This document shows positions 44,728-53,392 of a stretch of 64,000 nt of DNA, piece after piece. The stretch comes from Sinanaerobacter chloroacetimidivorans (GTDB taxonomy: Bacteria; Bacillota; Clostridia; Peptostreptococcales; Anaerovoracaceae). The notes beneath the pieces are model-generated. The model did no database searches. It had not been told where the DNA came from and was given only the letters and a program-made list of their open reading frames with translations. Within the stretch, counting starts at the first letter, position 1. Each line of letters begins with the position of its first letter. Both the position numbers and the translations under genes were made by a program. The stretch is from positions 356,179 through 420,178 of the forward strand of contig NZ_JAGSND010000003.1 of assembly GCF_018128545.1 (NCBI RefSeq), in the 5' to 3' direction.

Positions 44728-45203
44728 AAATATTGATTGTCGGAGTTGCGATTATATTGATCAATGTCATGTCACTCACGTTTCATGCCGACTACGCGCG
44801 CTATGAGCTGACAGAACAGGCAATGAAAAACGAGGCTGACAAATGTGCTGCCGCCGCTGTCTTGTATTTTAACGAGGAAGCCTATGGTGAAGGAGAGCTT
44901 TTGTTGAAGGATGAGGATGCGGTGGCGACAGTGGAAGGAATGCTGAATAAAAAATGCACATGGCAGATGCACATTTTTGACGATTCGGGCAGGCACAGGA
45001 CATATGAGGACGGCAAGCTGAAGACTGACACCGCATTTTCTTATCCCTACACCTTTATAGACGAGGCAGGGCATGAAACCGTAATCGAGCAGCCCGCTGT
45101 TATCGTCACAGTAAGCTACGAATCGGACTTTTACAGGCTTAACGGAGTCCCTCAAAAGGTCATAATGAGGAGCTCAATGTACACCGTAAATGGAAGGAGA
45201 TAA
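44724..45203 (+). CDS. Pseudopilin-like protein (TadE/TadG type)
   Basis: 159 residues. N-terminal hydrophobic helix (MKILIVGVAIILINVMSLTF), then a helical segment and a beta-rich domain (YPYTFIDEAGHETVIEQPAV, VIMRSSMYTV). Overlaps the upstream gene by 4 bases (ATGA). Likely a minor pilin at the tip or base. Confidence 0.6.
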   Translation: MKILIVGVAIILINVMSLTFHADYARYELTEQAMKNEADKCAAAAVLYFNEEAYGEGELLLKDEDAVATVEGMLNKKCTWQMHIFDDSGRHRTYEDGKLKTDTAFSYPYTFIDEAGHETVIEQPAVIVTVSYESDFYRLNGVPQKVIMRSSMYTVNGRR

Positions 45204-45229
45204 AACAATTAGAAGATTGGAGATTTACA

Positions 45230-46567
45230 ATGGGAAATAAAACCACGAATATAATGAATTTCAGGGGAGAGGGATACAAGCCTAATATTACCAGAAAAGC
45301 GATTAGCATATTTCTAATTGCCATTCTGATTGCAGGATCATTTTATGCAGGCCAGTTCTTTTCTCCTAATGTATCCTACGCCGCGAATATAAATGGGCCA
45401 ACGGTTATCGGTGTTGATACGTCGATCGGTGCAGGGAATACCTGCACAATACAGACGAAAGGCATCTATGAAATCCTGGCAAGCGCGACAGCCGGGGCAA
45501 ACGGAAACGCACCTACCGGAGACGGAGGAAGAGGCGGAACGGGCCAGAGCGTAAGATTCACCTTAAACTTGAATGCCGGAGATATTCTAACGATTCAGCA
45601 GAATGCCGGAGGAGCCGGTGCAGAAGGTGGACGCAAAAGAAAAGGAAGCTATACGGCTATTGGAGGAAATGGCGGCGATGGGGGAAACGGAGTTACGGTT
45701 CTAAATAACAATGATTTTCTTCTCAGTGTACAAGGCGGATCAGGCGGAGGCGGAGACGGTGACCAGGTAAGCTCCGGGGCAAGTGCGGCTGGGGGAAGAG
45801 GCGGAACGGGTGGATATTCTGCCGGAGGCACCTGCTTAGCAAGCCCTGGCTCAGGAGGTGCAGGAGGACATGCGGGAATTCCCCCGGGATCAGGAGAAAA
45901 CGGAAGCAATGGCACAGGACTATATATAGACACATCAAAGGTCAGCACTTACAATCTGGCAAACGGCTCATATACAGGAGCCTGGGGCTGTGTACTAACC
46001 TTGCGGTCAGAATATAAGAATGATATTGCGACATTCCAGACAGTTACCATGTCAGTAAAATATGGGACCACTTACGAACAAGCTCTTTTGAAATTGCCCA
46101 CGAAGGTAAAGGCAAATTGTACGCAAGGACTGTTCGAGATCCCTGTAACTTGGAAATGCGAAACCTTTGATCAAACGTTACCTGGGGTTTATACTTTTGA
46201 AGGCATACTGGGAGCATTACCAGGCGATGTTAAGAATCCATTATTGCTGTTTCCAACTGCAAATGTAACCCTTGTGGCCGTTGGCGCAGAGCAAACCTAT
46301 GACAAACTTAAACAGATCGAGGTACCGAGGATCACCTGTGTTGCCGGCAAACCATACAACGATTTTATTGCAGCATACGACGACATGACACCCGTGACGG
46401 CGGACGGGGTTTCGATTACAAATGATTCCGATAAGGATAAAGTCATCCATGTAAGCGCATTATTTGAAACGGAAGGGACACATGTAATTGTTATCCAGGG
46501 CAACACTTTTATCTTTAAAGTGGTGAATGAGCCGGACAGCAGTAATGTCAATGTGGTTTTTAACTAA
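45230..46567 (+). CDS. Secreted glycine-rich protein with Ig-like domain
   Basis: 445 residues. Signal peptide (about 20-51, ending SYAA), a beta/glycine-rich region (about 60-250) with many GG and GGNGGDGGNG-type turns, then a Big_4-like bacterial Ig domain (VTMSVKYGTTYEQALLKLPT; PGVYTFEGIL, about 277-330) and a C-terminal beta domain ending PDSSNVNVVFN. This suggests a surface or pilus-associated adhesin. The end motif is shared with the next protein. Confidence 0.65.
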   Translation: MGNKTTNIMNFRGEGYKPNITRKAISIFLIAILIAGSFYAGQFFSPNVSYAANINGPTVIGVDTSIGAGNTCTIQTKGIYEILASATAGANGNAPTGDGGRGGTGQSVRFTLNLNAGDILTIQQNAGGAGAEGGRKRKGSYTAIGGNGGDGGNGVTVLNNNDFLLSVQGGSGGGGDGDQVSSGASAAGGRGGTGGYSAGGTCLASPGSGGAGGHAGIPPGSGENGSNGTGLYIDTSKVSTYNLANGSYTGAWGCVLTLRSEYKNDIATFQTVTMSVKYGTTYEQALLKLPTKVKANCTQGLFEIPVTWKCETFDQTLPGVYTFEGILGALPGDVKNPLLLFPTANVTLVAVGAEQTYDKLKQIEVPRITCVAGKPYNDFIAAYDDMTPVTADGVSITNDSDKDKVIHVSALFETEGTHVIVIQGNTFIFKVVNEPDSSNVNVVFN

Positions 46568-46609
46568 GTAGGCAAGGTTATCTTCGATTTTACAGGGGGG
46601 GGAGATAGG

Positions 46610-47638
46610 ATGAAGGTAAATGAAAAATTTAAACGAACTTTAACAAAACGGCTACAAGTAATTTTATTAATACTTGTACTTCTACTAAATTCAACAATGA
46701 CAGCTATGGCAGAGACGCTGGTAATACCCGCTTTTGGAGGAGCAAGCGCATCGACATACGTAACATCCGACACAACCTCCACCGTGCCGGCGGATGGAAC
46801 ATATTTTATTGAGCTATACGGCGGAGGTTACTACGAGACAGTTTCCCTTATGGGAACAGTCGATACTCAGGGTGGATACGCAGCCGGTTACGTAAATCTA
46901 AAGAAAGGCGATGTACTATCATTTACTCTAAACGCAGGGGGAACTGGGTACTATGCAAGAAACGCAGGCCAACCTGGGCTTGGAGCATATCTGAATGGAA
47001 CATTTATACTTGGGGCAGGCGGCGCAGGAGGAGGATGGAATACTGCACAGCAAAGCTTCGGTGGAGGAGAAAGCGTTACGGCAAATAATGGACGTCCCTT
47101 TTCAGGCGGCGGTGGCGGAGCGGGACGTTCAAAAACATCAAACAGCTATACACCAGGTGGCAATGGGGCAGGAGGAGCACTAGGAGCTGCAACTGGACCG
47201 ACGAATGGACAAGCAGGAGGAAACTATTTTAATACAAGTGTAGTATATGACACAATAAACGGAACTGCCGCAATACCCTCCTCAAGTTCAAGAACACCTC
47301 AAATGAAAATAACCAATGTTGGGATAACAACTAAAATGGTCCAGCAAATAGTTACGGATACCATGAGTAAAACAACAGTGATGCCCAATACCGTAACAAT
47401 AAGCTGCGCGCAGAGGCAGCCATTCGATGTTAACGTGGTTGCTAACCCGTCGATAGCTGCAATCAGTGTACCTGCAGGGCTAACTACTTCCGTAGTAGAT
47501 AGCGCAAAAGGACTGGTAAATATAAAAGGAACTCTGAACACTTCGGGTAGATTTAGATTCGATTGTAGCTCAGTAACAGTATTCGTAAATGTAATACAGA
47601 GTCCTGACAGTTCAAATGTAAATGTCACATTTAATTAA
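46610..47638 (+). CDS. Second secreted glycine-rich protein
   Basis: 342 residues. Signal peptide (cut near AMA-E at about 33), glycine-rich domain (about 45-215; AGGAGGGWN, SGGGGGAGRS, GGNGAGGALGAA) and a C-terminal domain ending SPDSSNVNVTFN. Sequence differs from its neighbour elsewhere. GGGGGGAGATAGG precedes the ATG. Likely a paralogous surface subunit of module 1. Confidence 0.65.
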   Translation: MKVNEKFKRTLTKRLQVILLILVLLLNSTMTAMAETLVIPAFGGASASTYVTSDTTSTVPADGTYFIELYGGGYYETVSLMGTVDTQGGYAAGYVNLKKGDVLSFTLNAGGTGYYARNAGQPGLGAYLNGTFILGAGGAGGGWNTAQQSFGGGESVTANNGRPFSGGGGGAGRSKTSNSYTPGGNGAGGALGAATGPTNGQAGGNYFNTSVVYDTINGTAAIPSSSSRTPQMKITNVGITTKMVQQIVTDTMSKTTVMPNTVTISCAQRQPFDVNVVANPSIAAISVPAGLTTSVVDSAKGLVNIKGTLNTSGRFRFDCSSVTVFVNVIQSPDSSNVNVTFN

Positions 47639-47729
47639 CCGATCTTTTAAAAGAAGAGCCAGAATGTAGCAAGTTTAATGTGTCGTTTAATTGAACGGGT
47701 GTCTGTAAGAAAGGTTTGAGATAAAAGCC

Positions 47730-48599
47730 ATGAAAAAGTCACTCATGATTTTTACAATCTTGTTATGCCTCCATTTTGGATTCCTTTGCACTTTTGCTGC
47801 CGCAGGAGATCCTTTTCGTGGATTGCCATCGGATGTTTCCCTTCACGTATCAAACTTAGATCAAACAGGTAACCTGATTTATGTTGGAATTGACTTTGCC
47901 GTATTCCAAGATGAGGATAAAGACGGCGTCTTCACGGTCAAGGAAGGGAAGGTAAAGCGTTTTCTTACAAACCATACGACAATCACTGTTGATTTAGGAA
48001 GTTCAGATGAATATAAAAAAGGCGTGATGTATAAGCTGGCCATGAGAACCTTATATACACCAGGCGGACCCGAAGGAAACGGGGTAGGAGAAATCATCAT
48101 TGCAGATTATAGCAACGGCAGGGAAGGATGGGTCCTGATTCCGAACTCTGAATTTATCCCGACATACTTTGCAGATTCAAACGGGGATTCGATTATCCGC
48201 CATACGGAAAAGTGGGAGGAAAACCGGCAGAAATATAATGCGAGCAAAGTTGCAGCCGGGCTGGATTCCATGGTGAGACCTTATGGTGTCTTTTGGTCCG
48301 GAGAAAAATTCATGATCGACATTCAGACAACTGAGGAAGTGCCCGCGATACGGGTGTCAATTAATGACAGCAGTTATTCGACAACAATAAAGGCAAGCGC
48401 CGTCACAACCAGCGGGGCGATTTACCGAGGCAAGCTCTGGAATAAAGACATGCTGAATAAGTGGGGTAATTATATCCCCAAAGAGCTTACCTTCGCAGTT
48501 GACGCACTGGATGACAGTAATACTGTGCTTGAAACCTTTGAAACAACGATCTTAGTTGATAACAGAGATTTGTATTACCGGATAAAAAAAGCATTTTAA
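47730..48599 (+). CDS. Secreted protein with EF-hand-like loops
   Basis: 289 residues. Signal peptide (about 1-24, ending TFAAA). Two 12-residue loops fit the calcium-binding pattern: DEDKDGVFTVKE (about 60-71) and DSNGDSIIRHTE (about 152-163). The remainder is beta-rich and of unknown family. It closes the module 1 gene run before the Fic gene. A calcium-stabilised surface protein is an inference. Confidence 0.62.
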   Translation: MKKSLMIFTILLCLHFGFLCTFAAAGDPFRGLPSDVSLHVSNLDQTGNLIYVGIDFAVFQDEDKDGVFTVKEGKVKRFLTNHTTITVDLGSSDEYKKGVMYKLAMRTLYTPGGPEGNGVGEIIIADYSNGREGWVLIPNSEFIPTYFADSNGDSIIRHTEKWEENRQKYNASKVAAGLDSMVRPYGVFWSGEKFMIDIQTTEEVPAIRVSINDSSYSTTIKASAVTTSGAIYRGKLWNKDMLNKWGNYIPKELTFAVDALDDSNTVLETFETTILVDNRDLYYRIKKAF

Positions 48600-48710
48600 A
48601 GAGAACGAAGGTGATCCGTTCGTTGATGCCTTAAATGGACGCCCCAAAATAGAATGAAATCGGGCCCCAATATGGTATCATAAGATATCACGTAAAAGGG
48701 GGTGGGGCGT

Positions 48711-49448
48711 ATGAAGCAACGACTGCTGGAACGGCTGTTGAAGGAAAAAGAAATGCGTCTTAAGGGCAGTCTGTATCATCAGACGCAGATGAAGTTTGCC
48801 TACAATTCAAACAAGATAGAAGGCAATCGCCTTTCTGAAGATCAGGTCCGGTATATTTACGAGACCAATGCCGTCACTCTGGAAATGGATAACATGGCTG
48901 GTGAGGACGATATCGTCGAAACGGTCAATCACTTTTCCTGCTTTGATTACATGCTCATCCATGCCGATAAGGAGCTGACGGAGGATCTGATCAAGGGATT
49001 CCATCTGTTGCTGAAAAGGAACACCTCTGACGCGAACAAGGAATGGTTCCAAGTCGGGGATTACAAGTCAAAGCCCAATATGGTCGGCGACAGTAAAACG
49101 ACAGCTCCGTCGAAGGTCAGCGGCGAGATTCAAAAGCTCCTGTCCGATTATACCAGACAAAAGGAGATCGCGGTGGAAGACATCGTGGATTTCCACTACC
49201 GATTTGAGAGCATTCATCCTTTTCAGGACGGCAATGGCAGGGTGGGCCGCGTCATCATGTTTAAAGAATGCCTCAAGCATGACATTCTTCCTTTTATCAT
49301 CGACCATGAGCATAAGCTGTTTTATTACCGTGGGCTGAAGGAATATGATATGGAAAAGGGGTATCTTGTGGATACCTGCCTGTCGGCACAAGATGAGTAC
49401 GAGAAAATGGTCTGCTATTTCTATCCGGACTTTAGCGGGTCCAGTTAG
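48711..49448 (+). CDS. Fic-family AMP transferase, class II
   Basis: 245 residues. The catalytic motif HPFQDGNGRVGR (169-180) is intact, so transfer of AMP from ATP to target hydroxyls is expected. An inhibitory helix lies N-terminal: SNKIEGN (33-39) fits [S/T]xxxE[G/N], placing it in class II. GGGGGTGGGGCGT precedes ATG 48711. It sits between the two Tad modules; targets and any partner are unknown. A DNA segment just upstream looks like an insertion-sequence end. Confidence 0.88.
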   Translation: MKQRLLERLLKEKEMRLKGSLYHQTQMKFAYNSNKIEGNRLSEDQVRYIYETNAVTLEMDNMAGEDDIVETVNHFSCFDYMLIHADKELTEDLIKGFHLLLKRNTSDANKEWFQVGDYKSKPNMVGDSKTTAPSKVSGEIQKLLSDYTRQKEIAVEDIVDFHYRFESIHPFQDGNGRVGRVIMFKECLKHDILPFIIDHEHKLFYYRGLKEYDMEKGYLVDTCLSAQDEYEKMVCYFYPDFSGSS

Positions 49449-49484
49449 GAGATGAAACAATCATAATAAAACAATCGTAACCGG

Positions 49485-49524
49485 CGCCTTTTGGTTTCTA
49501 TTGAAACAAAAGGGCGTTTTTTTA
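49485..49524 (+). terminator. Terminator after the Fic gene
   Basis: CGCCTTTTGGTTTC pairs with GAAACAAAAGGGCG (with bulges), followed by eight T. The Shine-Dalgarno sequence of the next gene follows closely. Confidence 0.75.
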
Positions 49525-49545
49525 TTTGCAAAGGAGGACGATTCC

Positions 49546-49992
49546 ATGTCTGAAAACACAAAAAATGAAAAGGACATCCCATTCAATGAAAACATTTCCG
49601 AAGGCTTTGAGGAAAATGCCGAAACTTTGGATGCTGTACCACAGAGCGTTTCCTTGAACATCAAGGTGACCAACATTGCGCTCCAGAATGAAGAGAACCT
49701 TCTCGCAAGAGCCAATATCGCCTTAAACGATTGCCTTGCGATCCGTGGAGTGAAGATTGTCAATGGGAAGCATGGCGCCTTTATTTCCATGCCGAGCTAC
49801 CAGGCAAATGGCCGTTTTGTTGAGATATGCTTTCCGACCACGAGCGAATTCCGGCAACAGCTGCACGATTCCGTGATCGGCGCGTATGAACAGACATTGG
49901 CCCAGGGGCAGCGGGCAATGGAGCATGCAAAACAAGCTTCAGCGGAAACAAAAGGCACGGAAATGGAGGGCGCTTCCCCTTATGCAGGCTGA
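49546..49992 (+). CDS. SpoVG-like protein, second copy
   Basis: 148 residues: an acidic N-terminal extension (about 1-35) and the SpoVG core (LLARANIALNDCLAIRGVKI, FISMPSYQANGRF, EQTLAQGQ). It shares with the first copy the SMPSYxA and QTLAQGQ segments. AAAGGAGGACGATTCC precedes the ATG. Directly upstream of, and overlapping, the prepilin peptidase gene of module 2. Confidence 0.8.
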   Translation: MSENTKNEKDIPFNENISEGFEENAETLDAVPQSVSLNIKVTNIALQNEENLLARANIALNDCLAIRGVKIVNGKHGAFISMPSYQANGRFVEICFPTTSEFRQQLHDSVIGAYEQTLAQGQRAMEHAKQASAETKGTEMEGASPYAG

Positions 49993-50434
49993 GGACGTCG
50001 CACAAGCGGCGCTTTTTTTAATCCTGCTTCTGGCAGCTTCGGTATGGGATATACGCAAAAGGATTATTCCTAATGAGCTGAACGCCATGATTCTCTGCGC
50101 TGGTCTGCTGACATTCACTCCGGATAAACTGGCGGGCCTTCTGCTCGGTCTGCCGCTTTTCATTGCCGCGCTCCTGAAGGAGGGCGGCATGGGAGGCGGC
50201 GATATCAAGCTGACAGCCTCCGCCGGCTTTGTCCTCGGTTTTCCACTGGGGATGGCGGGTCTGATTTTTGGGCTTTCGGCAGTGCTGCTTTACCATCTGA
50301 TTATTCGGAGTATCCGAAAACTGAAACACATCAACGCGCTGGCGGCCGGGGAAACGCTCCTGCCGCTGGCGCCCTTTTTATCTGCAGGCTTTCTTGCCTC
50401 GTATCTTTTAAATTTTGGAGGTCTGACTCTATGA
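49982..50434 (+). CDS. Prepilin peptidase (TadV/CpaA-type A24)
   Basis: 150 residues with about four or five membrane helices. Catalytic aspartates: SVWDIRKRIIPN (first Asp) and GMGGGDIKL, the GxGD motif. Cleaves leader peptides of Flp-type prepilins. It is the only such enzyme in the window, so it may process pilins of both modules. Overlaps the spoVG-like gene by 11 bases. Confidence 0.82.
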   Translation: MQAEDVAQAALFLILLLAASVWDIRKRIIPNELNAMILCAGLLTFTPDKLAGLLLGLPLFIAALLKEGGMGGGDIKLTASAGFVLGFPLGMAGLIFGLSAVLLYHLIIRSIRKLKHINALAAGETLLPLAPFLSAGFLASYLLNFGGLTL

Positions 50435-51231
50435 GCATATTGAAAAACCGCACCATGGTGGGTGCTCTCTGTATTCTGCTTTCACTCATCATTTGCTTCG
50501 GCATGACTCCGCTGTTCAATCGGGCAGTCAGCGCGAAAACCGACATTGTCCGTGTTGTGAAAGAGATCAAGGCCGGTGAGAAGATCAGTAAAGATATGGT
50601 CCAGACGGTGGAAGTAGGCGGTTACGGCCTGCCTGAAAGCGTGATCCGAAAACCCGAGTTGGCGATCGGCAAATATACTAAGGCAGATCTTACTGTCGGC
50701 GATTACATTCTGACTGCCAAGCTGTCCGAAACCCCCGCAGCTGAAAACGCGTATCTGTATAGCCTCGACGGCACGAAGCAGGCCATGTCGGTGACCATCA
50801 AGCAATTTGCAGACGGGCTGTCAGGCAAGCTTCAGAGCGGGGATATCGTATCGGTCATCGCCCCTGACTACATGCAGCAGGGCGCGACTGTAATACCGCA
50901 AGAGCTCAAGTATGTGGAGGTGATCAGCGTGACCGCATCCTCCGGCTACGACGCCAACACGGGAGAGACAGTTGGCAGTGGGGACGACCGTGAGCTGCCA
51001 TCCACCGTGACCCTGCTGGTCACCCCGGAACAGAGCAGGGTACTGGCCGCATTGGAAGCCGATGGCAAGCTCCATCTGTCCCTCGTCTATCGCGGAAGCG
51101 ACGAAAATGCAGCCAAGTTTATTGAGGCGCAGGACAAAGCGCTTGCTGCGATATATCCCGGCGATCAGCAGGACGTTGAGGGCAGAGAAACTTCCGGTCA
51201 GCCGGCATTCGGTACGAATGGGGTGGAATAA
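50431..51231 (+). CDS. CpaB/RcpC-like SAF-domain protein of module 2
   Basis: 266 residues: N-terminal helix (about 8-28) and SAF domain VVKEIKAGEKISKDMVQTVE, then the RcpC-like C-terminal domain with MSVTIKQFADGLSGKLQSGDIVSVI. The start overlaps the peptidase stop (ATGA). Longer than the module 1 counterpart. Confidence 0.8.
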   Translation: MSILKNRTMVGALCILLSLIICFGMTPLFNRAVSAKTDIVRVVKEIKAGEKISKDMVQTVEVGGYGLPESVIRKPELAIGKYTKADLTVGDYILTAKLSETPAAENAYLYSLDGTKQAMSVTIKQFADGLSGKLQSGDIVSVIAPDYMQQGATVIPQELKYVEVISVTASSGYDANTGETVGSGDDRELPSTVTLLVTPEQSRVLAALEADGKLHLSLVYRGSDENAAKFIEAQDKALAAIYPGDQQDVEGRETSGQPAFGTNGVE

Positions 51232-52046
51232 TGCTGAACTTTAAGAAAAACGGCATCTTCACACGCCGTGCCGGCGAGGGAGGCTTGCCAAAAGAGCCGG
51301 AGATTCAGGGCGGCATTCTGGCAGTCTGGGGCTCCCCCGGTTCCGGAAAAACCACAGTGGCGGTCAAGCTGGCGAAGCATCTGGCCGACCAGAAGCATAA
51401 CACCGTGCTGGTACTCTGTGATATGACCGCTCCCATGCTGCCTTGCGTCTGCCCTCCCTCCGAGCTGGACGGCGAACATTCGCTTGGCAGCATTCTTGCC
51501 GCAGCCCATGTGTCGGAGCCGCTGATAAAATACAACCTCATAACCCTGAAGCGACACAATCATCTCACATTCCTCGGGATGCGAAAGGGCGAAAACGAAT
51601 ATACGTACCCGCCATATTCTGAGGTACAGGCAAAAGAGCTGCTGAATGGGCTTCGGGAGATCGCTCCTTTTGTGGTGGTCGACTGCGGCAGCTATATTGC
51701 AAACGACATCCTTTCGGCGGTGGCACTCATGGAAGCCGACAGCGTTCTGCGCCTTGCAGGCGCAGATTTAAAATCGGTGAGTTACCTGTCCAGCCAGCTT
51801 CCGCTTCTCCGCGACAGCAAATGGGACACAGACAAGCAGTACAAGGTGGCCTCCAACTTGAAGCCGCATCAGGCAGGACAGCAGATCGGGCAGGCCCTCG
51901 GTTCGGTGGCATTTACCTTGCCGTATTCGCAAGAGCTTGAGGAACAGTACCTTGCAGGAAATCTTCTGACAGACCTGTCTCTCAAAGACAGCCGGCAATT
52001 TCGTAAGGAGGTTGAAAAGATATGTCAGGAGGTGTTCGGCGTATGA
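51231..52046 (+). CDS. CpaE-like ATPase (MinD/ParA type)
   Basis: 271 residues. P-loop GSPGSGKT (34-41) and FVVVDCGSYI as the Walker B area. CpaE/TadZ-type ATPases position the Tad machine. ATG shares its A with the previous stop codon (TAATG). Module 1 lacks a counterpart. Confidence 0.78.
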   Translation: MLNFKKNGIFTRRAGEGGLPKEPEIQGGILAVWGSPGSGKTTVAVKLAKHLADQKHNTVLVLCDMTAPMLPCVCPPSELDGEHSLGSILAAAHVSEPLIKYNLITLKRHNHLTFLGMRKGENEYTYPPYSEVQAKELLNGLREIAPFVVVDCGSYIANDILSAVALMEADSVLRLAGADLKSVSYLSSQLPLLRDSKWDTDKQYKVASNLKPHQAGQQIGQALGSVAFTLPYSQELEEQYLAGNLLTDLSLKDSRQFRKEVEKICQEVFGV

Positions 52047-53392
52047 AATCGGAGAACCTGTTTTTTACACCCGAGAGCGGAGAAAAAGATTTTTCTTCGG
52101 TACTGGCCGATGTGCAGGGATATATCTCTGCACATTACAGCGCCCTTATCACCGGGGATGCTGCGGATGCCAAGGTGCAGATGAAGCGTTACATTACCAA
52201 GTACATTCAGGACCGCCGTATTGCGGTCGGCGGGATGAGTGGGAACAGTCTGGTCGACGCACTGTACACCGAAATGGCGGAATTCAGTTTTCTCACCAAA
52301 TACATTTTCGGTACGGGAATTGAGGAAATCGATATCAACTCCTGGCGGGACATTGAGGTGCAGTATTCGGATGGCCGAACGGACAAGCTGGAGGAACGCT
52401 TCGACAGCCCTGAACATGCGTTGAGCGTCATCCGAAGGATGCTTCATGTCAGTGGCATCGTGCTTGACAATGCCAGTCCTATCGCCTTGGGGCACTTAAG
52501 CAAAAATATCCGCATCGCCGTACTGAAAAGTCCCATTGTGGATGAGGACGTGGGAGTTGCCGCGAGTATCCGTATTGTTAACCCGCAGAATATGGGAAAA
52601 GAGGACTTTGTAAATAGCGGCACAGCCACCGAACCGATGCTGGACTTCTTATCCTTCTGTATCCGTTACGGTATCTCCGTCTGTGTGGCGGGAGCCACCA
52701 GCTCCGGCAAGACAACCGTGGCGGGCTGGATCCTGACCACCGTTCCCGGCAACAAGCGAATCTATACCATAGAGAATGGCTCCCGTGAACTGGCATTGGT
52801 GCGGGAAAAGGATGGACGAGTCATTAATTCTGTCATCCATACGTTAACCCGCGACAGCGATAACGACCGCCAGAGGGTGGATCAGATCAGCCTGCTGGAC
52901 ATGGCGCTTCGCTTCAATCCGGACATTGTCGTGGTCGGCGAGATGCGCGGTGCAGAGGCAAACGCCGCTCAGGAGGCGGCACGAACCGGCGTGGCTGTTT
53001 TAACCACGATCCACTCCAATTCCTGCGAGGCGACCTATCGTAGAATGGTTTCCCTCTGCAAGCGGGCGGTGGACATGTCGGATGAAACGCTGATGGGTTA
53101 TGTGACGGAGGCATATCCCATTGTCGTGTTTTGTAAGCAGTTGGAAGACAAGCAGCGGCGGATGATGGAGATCCAGGAGTGCGAGATCCTGCCGGACGGC
53201 ACCCGTGTATATCGTCCGCTTTTCCAGTATGTCATTACCGAAAACCGCATGAAGGGAGATAGATTCGTCATTGAGGGACATCACGAGCAGGTAAATTCCA
53301 TATCAGACAGTCTTGCAAGGCAGCTTCTGGAAAACGGGATGCCCCAAGCCCTTATCAATCAGTTGAAACACAAGGAGGTGCAAAGCGCATGA
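52043..53392 (+). CDS. cpaF: CpaF/TadA-type secretion ATPase
   Basis: 449 residues. Canonical Walker A GATSSGKTT (217-225), Asp box TLTRDSDNDRQRVDQISLLD region, Walker B DIVVVGEMRGAEA and conserved His in VLTTIHSNS. Hexameric ATPase for pilus or secretion drive. ATG 52043 is preferred over 52022 because AGGAGGTGTTCGGCGT stands before it. Overlaps CpaE by 4 bases. Confidence 0.9.
   Translation: MKSENLFFTPESGEKDFSSVLADVQGYISAHYSALITGDAADAKVQMKRYITKYIQDRRIAVGGMSGNSLVDALYTEMAEFSFLTKYIFGTGIEEIDINSWRDIEVQYSDGRTDKLEERFDSPEHALSVIRRMLHVSGIVLDNASPIALGHLSKNIRIAVLKSPIVDEDVGVAASIRIVNPQNMGKEDFVNSGTATEPMLDFLSFCIRYGISVCVAGATSSGKTTVAGWILTTVPGNKRIYTIENGSRELALVREKDGRVINSVIHTLTRDSDNDRQRVDQISLLDMALRFNPDIVVVGEMRGAEANAAQEAARTGVAVLTTIHSNSCEATYRRMVSLCKRAVDMSDETLMGYVTEAYPIVVFCKQLEDKQRRMMEIQECEILPDGTRVYRPLFQYVITENRMKGDRFVIEGHHEQVNSISDSLARQLLENGMPQALINQLKHKEVQSA

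Noticed and set aside
45649..45948. Minus-strand proline-rich frame
   Set aside because: It is the complement of the glycine-rich coding sequence; composition explains it.
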